The position numbers and the translations under genes are program-made. This document shows positions 35,314 through 50,100 of a DNA stretch of 64,000 bases, piece by piece. Under the pieces are notes generated by a model that saw nothing but the letters and a program-made list of their open reading frames with translations, did no database searches and was not told the DNA's origin. The stretch comes from Haemonchus contortus (taxonomy: Eukaryota; Nematoda; Chromadorea; Rhabditida; Trichostrongylidae), in NCBI GenBank assembly GCA_000469685.2, contig LS997563.1:21398687-21462686 (forward strand). Direction: 5' to 3'. How positions within the stretch are numbered: the stretch's first letter is position 1; every line of letters begins with the position of its first letter.

Positions 35314-38170
35314 TTTCCAGAAAAGGTGCTTTCATGCTTTTAAACATATAAACGCTGAATGGCAGTTCCGCGAAGAAATTGAGGCTTAGTGAATTACCGA
35401 GCCAAGGAGCCATTCCTTTTATTTATACAGCCGTAACTTGGTGTGTCAGTTTGTCGGTCCACCCGTCCGCAAAACTTTGTGATTGCGATAAAATTAGTGA
35501 TATGGAAAGCCCTGCTCTCACATTTCCTTCTTATATATTATGCAGTAAGTTGGTGGGTAGGTTAATGGAGTAGAGTGAATAATGGGAAGTGAAGTGAGTA
35601 ATGTGAAGTTGAGCGGGTACCTCAGAACTGTGATTTCACCTGTACTCTATACTAACATCGTGCCATGTATGTCTATACAGAAATCGGAGGTGTCAATGTA
35701 GTTATGAGACCTCCGCTTTTATTCAGCACCGAACATTAGAGCGCGAATAAGGGGATAAGCCCATAATTGTTCTCAGGAACGTCTCTTAGCCGAGATTATA
35801 AAGTTTTTTGACCAGAGCTTCAGAAGGACAGGAGCACCGGGGTCGATGAGTCAATTGAATATTCAACTCATACCCCATTCTAGCTTTTTGCAGGAGTTAG
35901 TAATCTCAGTGCCACCCCTCCTGAGGCTCAGGTGAAACCTATATTCTTTCGCCTAGACCGAGTCGAAGCACAGATAACGTCGACTACCCGTCCTTCTCTG
36001 CACTCAGGCCCTCAACGTTGAATGAAAGCTATACCCTCCCCCTTCCTAGCTACATTGTAAAAGTGAGGAATGAGGCCCGGTGTAAGCCGGGCGACCAGAC
36101 TGGTAATTACATAAAATGCGCACTGGTTGATAAGTAGACCAGCCCAAAAGCCAACTACTTTTAATTTCTTCGCATTTATTTATTCCAAATATGAAACTTA
36201 GTAAAGGCGACGACATTTTGGAACTGCAGGAGCCCTCAGCTTGGGAGTTTTTTCTCGAGTAAACAATTGAAAGGGGTTTCTTACATTTTTGTTTGAGATC
36301 TTGGACTAAAAGTCGCAACAGAAACGCAACATGAATTTTGTGCTAGGCATCAATAGCATCGCCCTATGTTTATCTACTAGGTGATCAAGTCAAAACGTTG
36401 AATCATTTCTCTGGAAAAAAGAAAATTACCTAATTACTTCGAGATCAAGAACTGCAGCTAACAAATATGTTTGTATTTACGGCCATCTCTAAACCTCAGC
36501 ATAGTGCAGTTGGTTTTCTTTGTTTAAACTCTAATATATTTTCAGTCACAACGTTCAATGGCTCTCCATATATTCCTTCATGAATCTGGCCACTTTCAGA
36601 AATATTTCAGAACAGATAATTGAGCTATTCATCCAAAACCATGTTCCAGCGATCCAGAGATAGGGTAATACGGTAAGAACCTCTGGCACAATGATCCAGC
36701 GAACGCATCAATCGCTTCCGTCGATTTCGCAAGATATTCACTGCCGGTCCAAGCGTGCGAGTTGTTGTTGCCTTTCGGGTGTTGTTTATCCATTTCGGAT
36801 GTGGGAGTACAACGTACGGTCAAGGTCGGCCAACGGATCTCGCACTCCCAGATATCAGCGGCGCAGTCGGCGGCGCTACTCATCTCATCAGTCAGAGGTT
36901 CTGCTTTAAGCTTCTGCACAATTACTCTGACTCTCCATTTTTTATTTGAAATTCCTCATGTAACAATGTCCTTAAAAGTCCTCGTTTCAATTATAAAACA
37001 GACCAGATAACTGCATTTAAACGGGTGATGATTGGTCAGCACATCATAAAACTCTTGAGATTTCAAGTTTCTGTCATTGTTTTACGGCTGCACTCCCGTC
37101 GGTATGATTAATTTCGCAGTTGGAATTGAGGTCAACCTCTAATCCGGTTGTTCAGATCATTCTCTCCGAAAACTCATCAGTTTGCGTAGTTTCCAAGTGG
37201 TAAGGGATTTTCACGGGAATTGAGAAGAATCTGAATTAACAAAGGCAAACCCCCGCACAATCTAATAATGTGCCTCCCTGGTAAGGTTTTTGACCGGTAC
37301 TCTTGTGAATCATGTTGAGGTGAAATATTTACTACCCAATTTACTTCTGGTGCAATTTCGCGTATACGAGGGTATGACTTCTTCACATTCATCAGATAAT
37401 GTTTCGAAAAAGCAGCATCAAGCTCAAACTGAGAAGGATGATGCGCCGAGTTTATAGACGTATGGAAAAGCCCCGAAACCTCATATTCGAGTATGTGTCT
37501 GGAGGGTGAATTTTCCAAGTTTGCAGTTTTTAGCGATGCTACTTGCAATAGCCCTGCGTAGATCTACATTATGTGCCCTTATAAGACACTGCACATTGGA
37601 AACTATGTTGTGCAGTTGTGGTATTGCAAAAGTTCATTCCCTTGTTTGCTCATACGAGCCCTTTTCGCATGCATGGCGCACTCGAAAGAAAAGTATTGCG
37701 AAGTTCCCCGCTCCTCCCCTCCCCTCCTCCCAATGATACTCGCAATAAAAGGCAATGCTGGGAGTGAAACAAAACCTATAAAGCAAAAAAGAAGCAAATG
37801 TCGGATCGAAAAAAAACTATATTTATGTATCGAATGTCCTTGCCCCATCCGCAACCCAGGTATCTCTCCTGCGCAGCCTTCAATTGAGCAAAATTGAAAC
37901 AAAAAAGTGCCAGTAAGCGATTTCATTGGACAACAATAATAGCGATAAGTCACTCATAACAGAATGGAAAGATTGACTGAAAGAGGATAAGATTAAAGAA
38001 GGAGAACAACTACATTACTAAGCATTAGGCTCCATTCTTTTACTTTTCCATGAAATGTGCTACTTTCTCTTAACACTTTCGAAGCGTTCGCACGAACATT
38101 CTGCTGTTCCATACACATGACTGCTCACAATTTTCATTCGGGTAGCTTTCTCCTAAAAGTAATTCGATCG
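35314..38170. other. Intergenic stretch, nothing firmly recognised
   Basis: Two open stretches on the minus strand, 36629-36919 (96 residues) and 37177-37548 (123 residues), are longer than their surroundings. Neither shows a family motif, signal peptide or splice context that I can support. Confidence 0.35.
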
Positions 38171-38176
38171 TTGCAG

Positions 38177-39568
38177 GTACACGATCCCGGACAACTGGGT
38201 CGCAACCCGTATGACCCCGCCCATCGTCGTACAGGTATCTTTCCAATCTACCCGCCATCCATACTCCACATCTCTTCTGTATCTCATCCATTAGTGTTTT
38301 TGATGTTACAAATAACAAAACAAGGTCAATTAACTTTCATAAAATGATGTTCTGAGGGGTTTTCCAAAATTTTCTTTTCGGCACTTTTTAAATCTGAGCA
38401 TAGACTCTTTTATTTGGCAGTCTTGATTGATACCAGGAGGTCCATGATGATCACATCTCCTGCAACCCGTTTCAAGGTGCCTCAGTCTGAATAAGCCTTA
38501 TTCTCGATCTTATTTAGGAAGCTCGCGACCAGGACGATTCTGCCTCCAAAAGTCCGAGGAATTCTGTCAAGGAATCAAAGAAAAACAATCGGGAGGTGCA
38601 AAACCAACTAGATTCTAACGGGAAGTGAGTGAAATCTTCTTCGACGCTTTCCAGTAGTTTGACGAGATGTAATCCACCGATTCAGCATAATCAAAGAAAA
38701 GCCAGAAAAAGAAAACTCGGTTGCTACCCGACTGTGGGCTGCAGTGCTTGCTGTACTTAATAAGAGGCCCAAATTCCGCCGTGGTGGCCGGAAGGTTCGC
38801 TACTTTACAGATTTTTTTGGAGCAAGAAAGCAGTATAGGGTTTTTAACATGAAAATGAATCTAGGCTACATATATCTTCGAGGATTGGTCAAGTGACGAC
38901 AACGAGAAAATAAAGCGATACTGGTGGTGGCCGACGAAGAATGTCAAAGGCAGGCAACGACGGGTAAGTGTGTTACTGACCTAAGTGCATACAGCATGTA
39001 GTGTGGACCGGTTTTGCTACTAGAAACTGTTTTAAGTCTTTTTAAAACTGAATCCTTGATTAATGTTTATTAAGCTGTCCGCTGTCATCGCTCACAATAT
39101 CGAATCCGAGGAGAAGAATATACCAGTTCGTTACCGCTCTGCAGATTGCCTTTAGGTAAGCCGAGCATTACTCTTGAATACTGATGAAACATTACTGCTG
39201 AAACCTCACCAAGGATCACGCTTTTCCGTGATAAAGTTTTTGGCATTAATCAATCCCGCCTGAGGGATGCGGGGGGTGAAATAGTGCGCCACTTGCCACT
39301 ACACCACCTCCGCCCATTTAAACGATAACTCATAATAATTCGTTGCCATGAATAGTAAATAACACTTGAATGTACTGTGATTTTCTAAGAGTTGGGTTTG
39401 TTCTTTCTCGAAAAGATCACTCAATCTGCCGATGCACGAATCATTGAGCAACTGCAAAAACTTCAGGCAGATTTCGCTCTTTGCGCTCTTTATCCTAACT
39501 TACTCAAGCGCCAGTGTAATGTAGATTACAATACGAGAGTATATCAGCTTTTGCCTCATCCTGACAAG
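38177..39568 (+). CDS. Unidentified multi-exon gene between the collagens
   Basis: Four exons with good GT-AG borders join in phase: 38518-38624, 38686-38794, 38865-38963 and 39075-39155. The product is charged: DDSASKSPRNSVKESKKNNR, then ENSVATRLWAAVLAVLNKRP, then YIFEDWSSDDNEKIKRYWWW, then IESEEKNIPVRYRSADCL. The last codon of the fourth exon is TAG immediately before a GTAAG donor, so either the protein ends there or a CAG has mutated. Flanking exon-like pieces are 38177-38234 (VHDPGQLGRNPYDPAHRR) and 39390-39568 (ARIIEQLQKLQADFALCALY), which I could not join in phase. Orientation matches the collagens. No domain is recognised; the basic and acidic runs and WWW cluster are unusual. It may be a real gene with further exons, or decaying. 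Confidence 0.45.
39232..39318 (-). repeat. tRNA-derived SINE, internally deleted copy
   Basis: It keeps both ends of the family, AAAGTTTTTGGCATTAATC with CTGAGGGATGCG, and the head TAGTGCGCCACTTGCCACTA with CACCACC. The middle is missing. Confidence 0.65.
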
Positions 39569-39589
39569 GTAACGATGAGGCAAAAGCTG
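39545..39589 (+). other. Perfect 16-bp stem-loop enclosing a candidate splice donor
   Basis: CAGCTTTTGCCTCATC (39545-39560) and GATGAGGCAAAAGCTG (39574-39589) are exact reverse complements around a 13-base loop. The loop contains AAG|GTAAC, the donor of the exon-like piece ending at 39568. Confidence 0.75.
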
Positions 39590-40966
39590 ATGTCATTGAC
39601 GATGACGTGGTGGTAACATGAGCTATCACATCTTCCAATCCTGAGTTCGAGTCTTACCCTTTCATCATTAGCGGATGGCTAGATGGCGAAGCGCTTCTTG
39701 TCGGAGCAGAACAACTCAGTGTAAGGCTAGATACATTTAAATGCATACAAAATTCAAGCAAAAAAGTCTGAATAGACCTCAACAATCACTGATAAATTAA
39801 TGACTTCCTTTTACGCATACGGTGAGGAGATAGGAACCCAAACCTACACCCTCCTGGGTCAACTTAGCATTCCATCCTTCTCAGATCGATTAATCGCTAC
39901 CAGATTCCTCTAGGAAATCATCGGCTGGCCATCGCAATTTATTGTAAGGGCGACATGCTCACTCAAGAACGTCTCTTCTGCTCTGAATATAGAAGCCGAA
40001 AGCTGGGCCTGATCCGAAAACGGTTTAGTTGGTGCCAGAAATCTAGGCAGCTATTATAACAATTCCATCCGTAGCCCTTGATGTTGATAGTGCCCCAAAA
40101 GGTTTTTCTCGCAGAATAACTTCTCGGTATATCAAAATGTCAAGTATTGCTCTAGGCCCAAATAGTTGTCATCATTTGGCATTCACTTAATGTAATGATA
40201 AAATTAACCATATCTCTAGGTGTGTAGGGTCCTAAATCAGACTGAGCAAATCATTGCTTGAGGTGAACATGGTGTGGATAAACTCGATGTTTGCTTTGGA
40301 ATTCAGTCCTATTACAGCCGATTCTGTGACCACTCAAGTCGGGGAGCAATTGAAGTTGTCGAAATTTCTTCGATTTTTTGAGTCGGGTAATCTCTGACGA
40401 TAGTTCAGACATTTTAACTTCATTGTGGAAGATCTAAAGCACTCAAGCTGCTTAACAATTCACCTCTATTGGGGTATTCTGAGAGTAATCACGATGAGTG
40501 GAGTTGTGAAAGCGGCAGGTGGTATATGCATTGACGTGACGCTGTTGATCGGTTTGTTCAGACTATGCCATATTCGTTTAGTAGTTTGTCCCGAATCTCG
40601 TTCTACTGCATTTAGAGGGATATTTAGATTTCCGACTCCTCAAATACTGGGAACAAGTACAGTATTATTGGCTAATGCCATGCTGAAGGTGCGTCACTAC
40701 GGGGTTCATTATCCGCGGTCTCTGCCAAGACAAAAGCGACCGGGCTCCACAAGCTCAACTTAAGAATGATAATGTTCACTTTACGACTTACTAAGCCCAG
40801 CGCGCCATCCGTATGTTAATTCGTAGGTCAGCAATGCGGTGAAGGGTTTCTCTGATTCCGAAAGACAACTTAGAGGTAGTAGATGTTAGAAAAAACATTT
40901 ACTGTATTCAGGTTGTTGTGAATACCTGGTCTTGTAATGTTCCCTTTTAAACTATAGCAAAACTCC
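39590..40966. other. No gene recognised
   Basis: A plus-strand open stretch at 40425-40763 carries a hydrophobic segment and ends near a possible donor (ATGCTGAAG|GTGCG) at 40690, but I can assign it to no family or gene. Confidence 0.3.
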
Positions 40967-40970
40967 TTAA

Positions 40971-41212
40971 CCCTTTGACGACAATGGCACCCACTGGTGG
41001 CTGCCACTATGAATGCCTTATGGGACTTTGACACCCAATTCTAGGTGCTACCATACTTTCATGTTTCTTACCAATTGCTAAATTCAGTAAGCCAATGAAA
41101 GAATTTTCTTCTGGGAAAGTGCCACCCATCGGTGGGTGCCAGTCGCGCGCGAAAGGAGAGGAGCGTGGTCTCATGAGCGCGTCACGTCGAAATCCGCATT
41201 GTCGTCAAAGGG
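40971..41212. mobile_element. MITE with CCCTTTGACGACAATG inverted ends, TTAA-type
   Basis: The perfect terminal inverted repeats are CCCTTTGACGACAATG and CATTGTCGTCAAAGGG. TTAA lies on the left (40967-40970) and TCAA on the right (41213-41216), a TTAA duplication with one change. The 242 bp interior has short GGTGGGTGCC-like inverted motifs and no ORF of its own. The ends fit piggyBac-type non-autonomous elements. It finishes eight bases before the earliest certain in-frame ATG of collagen 2. Confidence 0.78.
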
Positions 41213-41219
41213 TCAACTG

Positions 41220-43156
<1,937 letters not shown>

Positions 43157-43275
43157 GTGTTAAGGTTTGAGTCAATTATGCGTGTATATGTCAGACATTC
43201 CTCAGTTGGAGATAGCTCGAACTGCTTTCTGATTATGGTATGTTATTCATAGCTAATAGTTGATTATTAAATAAT

Positions 43276-43281
43276 AATAAA
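43276..43281 (+). promoter_or_regulatory. AATAAA polyadenylation signal of collagen 2
   Basis: It lies about 120 bases after the stop codon, in an AT-rich 3' UTR. Confidence 0.6.
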
Positions 43282-43289
43282 AATGTAAA

Positions 43290-44105
43290 GACTGTACTAG
43301 ACTATTGATCAGTTTCATCTGAGCATACATTGTACATTTCGCTACGAGCTCAAGCCTTGGCTATTGAACCGCCTTTAGATCATTTCAGACTGCAATGGAA
43401 GGAATTTGAATTTCATAACGAGTATGTGGGAAGGAATTTGAAATAAATATTGGGTATCTACAAAGGTTCTCGGGTCCGGTATCTTTCCCCCAAACACTGC
43501 GACGCGCTCGCCGCACCCTCCGCGTATCGTAGAAATGCGATCGAAGATTGGAGCGCGCAATCTGTGAGTTGTCTTTAATCGTTTGGATTTGCTAGCCGCT
43601 CCCTTCAATTCCAATGCGGTCTCGTACGTCGATAATATAGGAAGAGTCATTCCAAACCATTAAGTCTAGTAAACATGAAAACGAAAAAGAAACAGAAAAA
43701 ATAATCAAAACTAATCAAAAAAGGAAGGCAGTCAACAAAAAATACTGCATCCTTGTAGATTCGGGTTGGGTACGGTGTTTGCAGTTTGAAGCGAACGTGG
43801 GAAATCGGGGAGAAGTTCCGTCACCCTAAATTCTTGAGCCTGATCACCTCCTTTTCCACAGAAGTGTGGGAACACCGAAAAATTGCAGTGGTTTTATTTA
43901 CTACGAAAACAATAACAATAATCCGCAATACATATACATATTGACAACAAAAGTTTCCAGTAGGATACGGAATAAACATTTTAGGGACTCCAGTCCTCGA
44001 TAATCACTGTTAAAGCGTGATCGCCCACAAAAGCCGTTGCGTTTTCTCGTTTTAACAAAGAGATTTGACTCTCCCAGTGTACGCGGATCGCCCAAATGTG
44101 ATCAG
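43290..44105. other. Convergent intergenic stretch
   Basis: It separates collagen 2 (+) from the receptor gene (-). A minus-strand open stretch at 43375-43650 looks like dispersed-repeat sequence and has no domain. Nothing else is seen. Confidence 0.35.
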
Positions 44106-44111
44106 ATGGCT

Positions 44112-47100
44112 CTACCGCGTTCGTCGATTGATGCAGTCGTCTTGTCGTCCCTCAGTGAACACAAAATAATACATAATTAAAAACAAGAGAAAGCTCAGTG
44201 GATAGAAGACTCGGCAGAAGATGTCCAGGTACCTGAAAAGATATGATGACAGAGAATTTTGGGCTGTCAGAGAAATTGAGCGTGCACTAAACGCGCTTCT
44301 ACCAAGTAAGCAAATGTAGGTCTTGAGGCAAGTGAGATCGTTTTTCACGCGGTACGCTGCTACGTGACGCACCAGCTGATTTTCATGAAATTGTTGAATA
44401 TGCGAAGAACAATTTCCTAAATCGTAGTGACCAAGAGAGGATTTTGCAGTAACAAAGCAGCAGAAACGAAATAGTGAAGAAGTCGCGCAAGACGATAAGA
44501 AATCCCAGCAGTCGGCAATGTGACCGTGAGCCCGTTGCCTTTTTTCTCTCCCTACTCCCATACTTGCTCTCAAACTGTGCTCTGCAATTAATTCTTGATT
44601 CCTAGCCTTTTCCTCAACTTCTTGCTGACTAGCAGTCCTAGTTGCGGTGAGCATGTCCAATGAGAGAAACTGGGTTACGTCCATCGTTTCAAATAGGAAA
44701 TCGCAGCCACTTTCTAAATCCAAAAGTTCAATGTCGAAATCGCTCATGCTGTATGGGGGACACTTTCACTTTCGTTTATTTCAGATTTGTCCATCTGAAA
44801 TAAATGTAGGCCATTCAATTGATGCGTTTCAGACTCCTCGTAGCGCTTTGACCAGTTCGCGAGTAAAGATCAACCAATATCAAGAGCCAGTTACGATTCA
44901 CAGTAAAAAAGGAGAAAGTAATTAATCGCTGCTTCTGAATAACTAAAAGACCCAAAGGTCATCCTCGGTTTCCTTGCATAATACAGGGTGAATTCGTATT
45001 TGGTTTGTAGCCTCCTCTCAAACCTAAGCCCAGCCTGGCCTAGTTACCCGAAGCCCAGCCCTCACGTCAGAGCTACTATGTATACCAAAAACAACTAATT
45101 AGATAAGCCTCATTCCCTGAACATGAGCGAGCCGCAATACGATAGCGTTAGGTAAGAGTACTCGGCAGAGGCTGGTCAGAACTTAGGGTATACTAGGCTG
45201 CCTAAGATGAGTAAGACTGAGATGGCAACGTGCACTTTCAATGAACGACGGCTTGCATCGGAAGAGTGTGTCGAAGATCTGACTTACAAGATAGGAAGAT
45301 CAGGTACGACGTCATCAGGCCTATCGAGAAGAGAAGTCATTGGGAGCAGCACCCGGTTTCGAGACCGGAGAGAAACTGCTCCATGGAACGTGCGACAGCA
45401 GAAGTGGCGGCAGTGTTGATGTCCCCTTTAACAGGCACTTGGCCACTAACATCGATCCGTTCGTATTTCATATGAAGCTGCAAAACTTTTATCGGTGACC
45501 TTAACGCCAAAGTCATTGTTATTCAAGGAACAGAGTGGCTTTCGAGTCCTTCTTGTCGCAAAAAAAAAACGACCATGGCTATTCGCAATTCCAGGGTCAC
45601 TTGGTGTACAAGTCTATGAATAGACCTCTTCATGCGAAGTTCCGAACAAGTTCAGACCACTGTCTCCCTCAGCGCTGAATTCTTCTTTCAAATACGTGGA
45701 GAGAGAGTTACGAAGTTCAGTAAGCGCAGCCTTAAGGTCGTCATCATTTAGAACCATTTCGCTTCCCAAGCGATTTCATGGGGGAATTCCGTTATCAATA
45801 ACATCAATGAGGAATAGAGCCGAATAGTCAAGCACCTTACGATAGTGCTGGGAGAGCCGAGAGCCTACAGTTTGACAAGAGATTCCAAGCCCTTTTCCAA
45901 AGATTCTGCTGATATTACGCCACTGAGGGAGAGACACACAATCGATAACTAATGTTCAAGCATGCGAAGTTTTGCAGAGAAACAAGAAGGACGATCTTAA
46001 GAAGGAGTAGAGGATTTTAAGTCTTAATAGATCCTAAAGAGGAAGTAGTAGCAAATCTAACCAAAGCCGCCGAGGCCGGGAAGAGCATTCGCGAAGCCCG
46101 ATGGAACTTTGCCAATCACAAGACTATGCTTACTCCCTTTCACTCCCTATCTCTTCGGCAACTATGTCTACCTGCTTACCTATCACAGGGAGCAGGATGG
46201 ACATGTCGTTTCTTCAGCTCTCTCTTCAAGAATTCTTCATGCCACCACGTCAATGAAAAGTTCGTAAATGTCGAAGGCTAATACAACCTACGACGAAGTT
46301 GTTTCCATATGCCGAGGTTAATCGAAAGTCGGACTTGGGATGAAAAGTTGCACAGCGCCCGGTCCAGATAGGATCAAACCAGAACATCTGAAAAATTACC
46401 CACCGTTGCCGTCAGAACTCTAGCTAAGCTTTTTACGCGTTACCTGTCGGGATGCAAAGGATTAAGTCGTGGAAAGCTAGCAAGACTGCGTTGCTGTATA
46501 AGAAGGAAGGTCCACGCGATTTCCCAATCTGTCTGTTGTATATAATCTGTGAACTCACGAACGGGGTTTATTACAACCGATCGCATCCGTACTGTTTCAA
46601 GACTCGCTGGAATATTGCGGGAGAACAGGATATCCGTAAGTATGATATTCATCGATTTAAAAAGACTTAATATCGCCTAGAGAGAAGCGGTAACTGAAGC
46701 CTTGAACAACTCAAGTGTTCCATACCAGTATACAAGAATGCTTCGTGTGCTCGATGGCAAATCCATGACCAGCATTTCATCCTTCTACAAAGAAGTAATT
46801 GCAACGTGAAGAGCGGGATTTGCCAGGGCTATCAATCTAGCCGAAACTTTTCAAGTGTCGATCTTGAAAACATCATGCATCATTTTGAACAGGAAGTCTT
46901 GGGAGTTAAGTCCAGCGGCCACTACTTACATCGCCTTGCAATCAACGTCGTGCTTATATCGAGGGGCATCGACCAGGCGGACAGAATGCCGGCCCAATTC
47001 GACAGCGCTCGTGGGGTGTTGACTCAAGAATGAACTCAACGAATAATGAGACGTTCATGAGAATTGGATCGGTGCTGTTGTTCCTTTTATGTTAGGTAGA

Positions 47101-50100
47101 ACGATGATCTAATTGCTCTTGCCACATGTACCTAAATCGGGAAGTCAAAATAATGAATAATCTGGCTTCGGAGCTGAGCAGAAGGAAGCGCACGGCGTGT
47201 GGAGCATCCAAGAATAACTGGGTAGTAGTGAAGAAGACAAAGAACATCCGGCTTCAGGCGTACTTTTTATCACTGCTGTCCTTCCTGTTTCGAATGCCTC
47301 GTGAATGTGGACTATTTGTCAATGAATGAGTCAGCGCCATTTAACGTGCTGTGGAAAGAAGGTCCTGTCTAGATAACCGCTCACCTGCCAGTCTTATGAT
47401 AACGTTCAGCTTTCAGCAGCATCATTTCCCGTACCTCCTCCGTGATATCCAACTTTTGCTTCATTGCCCACTTCTTCTGGAAAATTCCTCTTCAACCTCT
47501 TGCTTTACGACTACTACTGTCACTTGTTAATTAGGTGAGAAGTCAGCTGTAAAGTACTGTAACCATTCGGGTTTCATTTTTTTTCTCGAACAGAAGTAGG
47601 GAGAATACACTTATGTGTGGTCTACCTCTGTGACCTACTCTTTCAGTTCTCTTTTGAATGTCAGTTTGCAAATGTGTAGACAGTACCTGTTCTACTTGAC
47701 CAGAGAAGAGCTCATCCGCAGTCAAAAAGTTACAATAGCTGGTGATCAGCTAATTTCACGCGGACCAGTCGAAGCCAGTCAACGGAGCGAGGGATAAGTT
47801 ACTTCACAAACCCTCGCAGGGTTATCATTGCATTCATTTCTGCTCCTCAGGATAATAAAGCTACTGCTCTCTTAAAGTTTTACGGTTGCGACTACAAAAG
47901 CTACAGTATGGAAGCTACTTTTAAAACCATGAAAAATGAATATGGGGACGCTTGGAGAGTCTTGGAGCAGTGAGATGACTTTACCAGAAAATTGCAGCAT
48001 TGTGATATCGTGAGCACTGGACGAAACGACTCCGTAGAAGAGGCTGTTATTGCGACCATTTCGTTACCTTTCATGTCGCTATCGCTGTAACATAAAAGCC
48101 GAAAGAAAAAGTGTGACCAGTTTTTTTCAAAGGAAACACTAGGTCGTGGGAAAGGATGTGATTGCAGGTAAAAGTGAGCATCTCTTGTCACGGGCTAATT
48201 CGAGTTAAAGGCACATTCCAATGGTTTCTGAGTTCTTCCCCTAAGAATACCCAGCGGCACCCAAGGGTGACAGGAAAGACGCTGTCGAGTTCCAAAACTC
48301 AACAGCTAGGGCATAGTGGGAGCCCCGTTACCGGATCGCCAGAACATTCCGCCCCTCGATCGATTTCACGTCAGACGAGTGTCGAGGCGATACAGATTGC
48401 AATATTCGTTCTAGAACCCACAAAAAATCATGATCGCCAACGGACGGGGCGAAATTTTTCTCCCATTCCTTTATTCTCTATTATTTTTTTCTGCTGCAAT
48501 CCTTATTCTATTTGTCTACTTCAAGAGGCTAAAAAGGTGTTCTACTTTTGCTGTTACTAGGGTTTTTTGTTGTCTTGTCTTATGAGCGAATGGATTTTGC
48601 TTACCGTAGTCAGCTATTCGCACCAGAACCCACACATACGCACTGACACACATTGTATAGCTCGTCCGGACTCTCTATTCGTCTTCATTTTCCTGGTCTC
48701 ATTCTCGTCCTGCCCACTTTTAACAATTTTTCGAAGCCTTTTTTTCAATTTGGAATCACCTACTCACGCACTTTTTCGCCTTCATCGCACTACTTTCCCA
48801 TCTTATCTTCCATTTTTCGTCATAATCTGGGCAACCCAAAATTGTCATGAACTGTGCCTTTAAAACAACGCCACTTTCATGCAAGAAAAATAAGTGGGAT
48901 GCGGACTGATCAGTAGACGGACTTATCCTCTCCATATTTTACTGGATATGAAGATTCTTATATTTTATTATTTATTTAACTGATTCTTCATCAAAATTTT
49001 AATATTTATTTAACTCATTTTTCATAAAAAAAAGTAAAGTTAAAACTTTACTTTTTTTCATGAAGATTCAGGTAAATAAATAAATAAATATACATATATG
49101 TTCCCGTTTTAGCTGATGACCATTTTGAGGAGAAGGAAAATCCTACATCATCAATCTTTTCGCCTTCTCCCCCCTAACTCTCTCATTCGATTTTGAATCG
49201 ATTAGAATCGTGGGGGCGCGTGAATGCGGGACAGTGACTAGACCAGCCGATGTACAACCAATGCTTTTATTCTTTTATCATACCTAGAATTGTGGGGTTA
49301 CGAGTACATAGTTTTAGCTAACTTTACGTTCACCGGCTAAAATTAGCCTTATCGTAGGGAAAATTGACCGTCTTCTTGGAACTCAAGCTAACAAAAAAGA
49401 ATTGCTGAACTTTACTTTTATATGCTGCTATGCTTGGAAAAAGGTAAAGTGTCAAGTGTTTCGACCTCAACCAATCCCTTTACAGAATGAGCCTTGCATT
49501 TGGCTTCTTGAAAGGATCGACAGCCCTAAGAGGATCTTAGTTTGGAATTTGATCCTCACATCATGCATCGACACGACATCACCTCCATTTTTCCTATCAA
49601 GCCTTCGCATAAACTAGTTCAGCAGAAACAAATAGTAGCTCAAGGGATGGACTGAAATAGAATCACGTTCCCCCCACTCCATTTTTTAAGTCATAGGCGG
49701 TAACTCTTTACACTCGAGCAGGTCCATTTTGGTTGCCCATTGATTCTCGTCGCGGGTCTATCTGGGAATGCTCATGGCTGAGAAATGCCCAGAGGCATCT
49801 TCACTGTCGAAGCATTGCCAATTCGTTTCCATGCCGCAGCATAATTTGCCTCACGCCATATCAATGACTGCCATAAGCGTCTTTTGTTTGCCGAGGATTT
49901 AGTTATTTTCGACTCACCAGGCGCGCCAAAGCTGCCAGCGAGGTAGAGTTTGCTTTATGTAGAAGATGTCATCGAAAACTGTGAGAAAGATGTCCTCACT
50001 CCTTCAGAAGCGATTTCAGTGGGTTAGACAAATTGTCTTGCTCAGTATTAAATGGACCTCTGTGTAGCCGGGATATGTACATGATCACTCGAGTACTGTT

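Noticed and set aside
37177..37548. Minus-strand open frame of 123 residues as a gene
   Set aside because: No recognisable family, signal peptide or supporting splice sites; listed only as an open stretch.
43375..43650. Minus-strand open frame of 91 residues
   Set aside because: No domain, start context or splice sites; it looks like dispersed-repeat sequence.
44112..44747. Single 211-residue protein on the minus strand
   Set aside because: It is two receptor pieces joined by intron read-through: a cytoplasmic-loop piece and the TM4 exon with its own acceptor at 44232.
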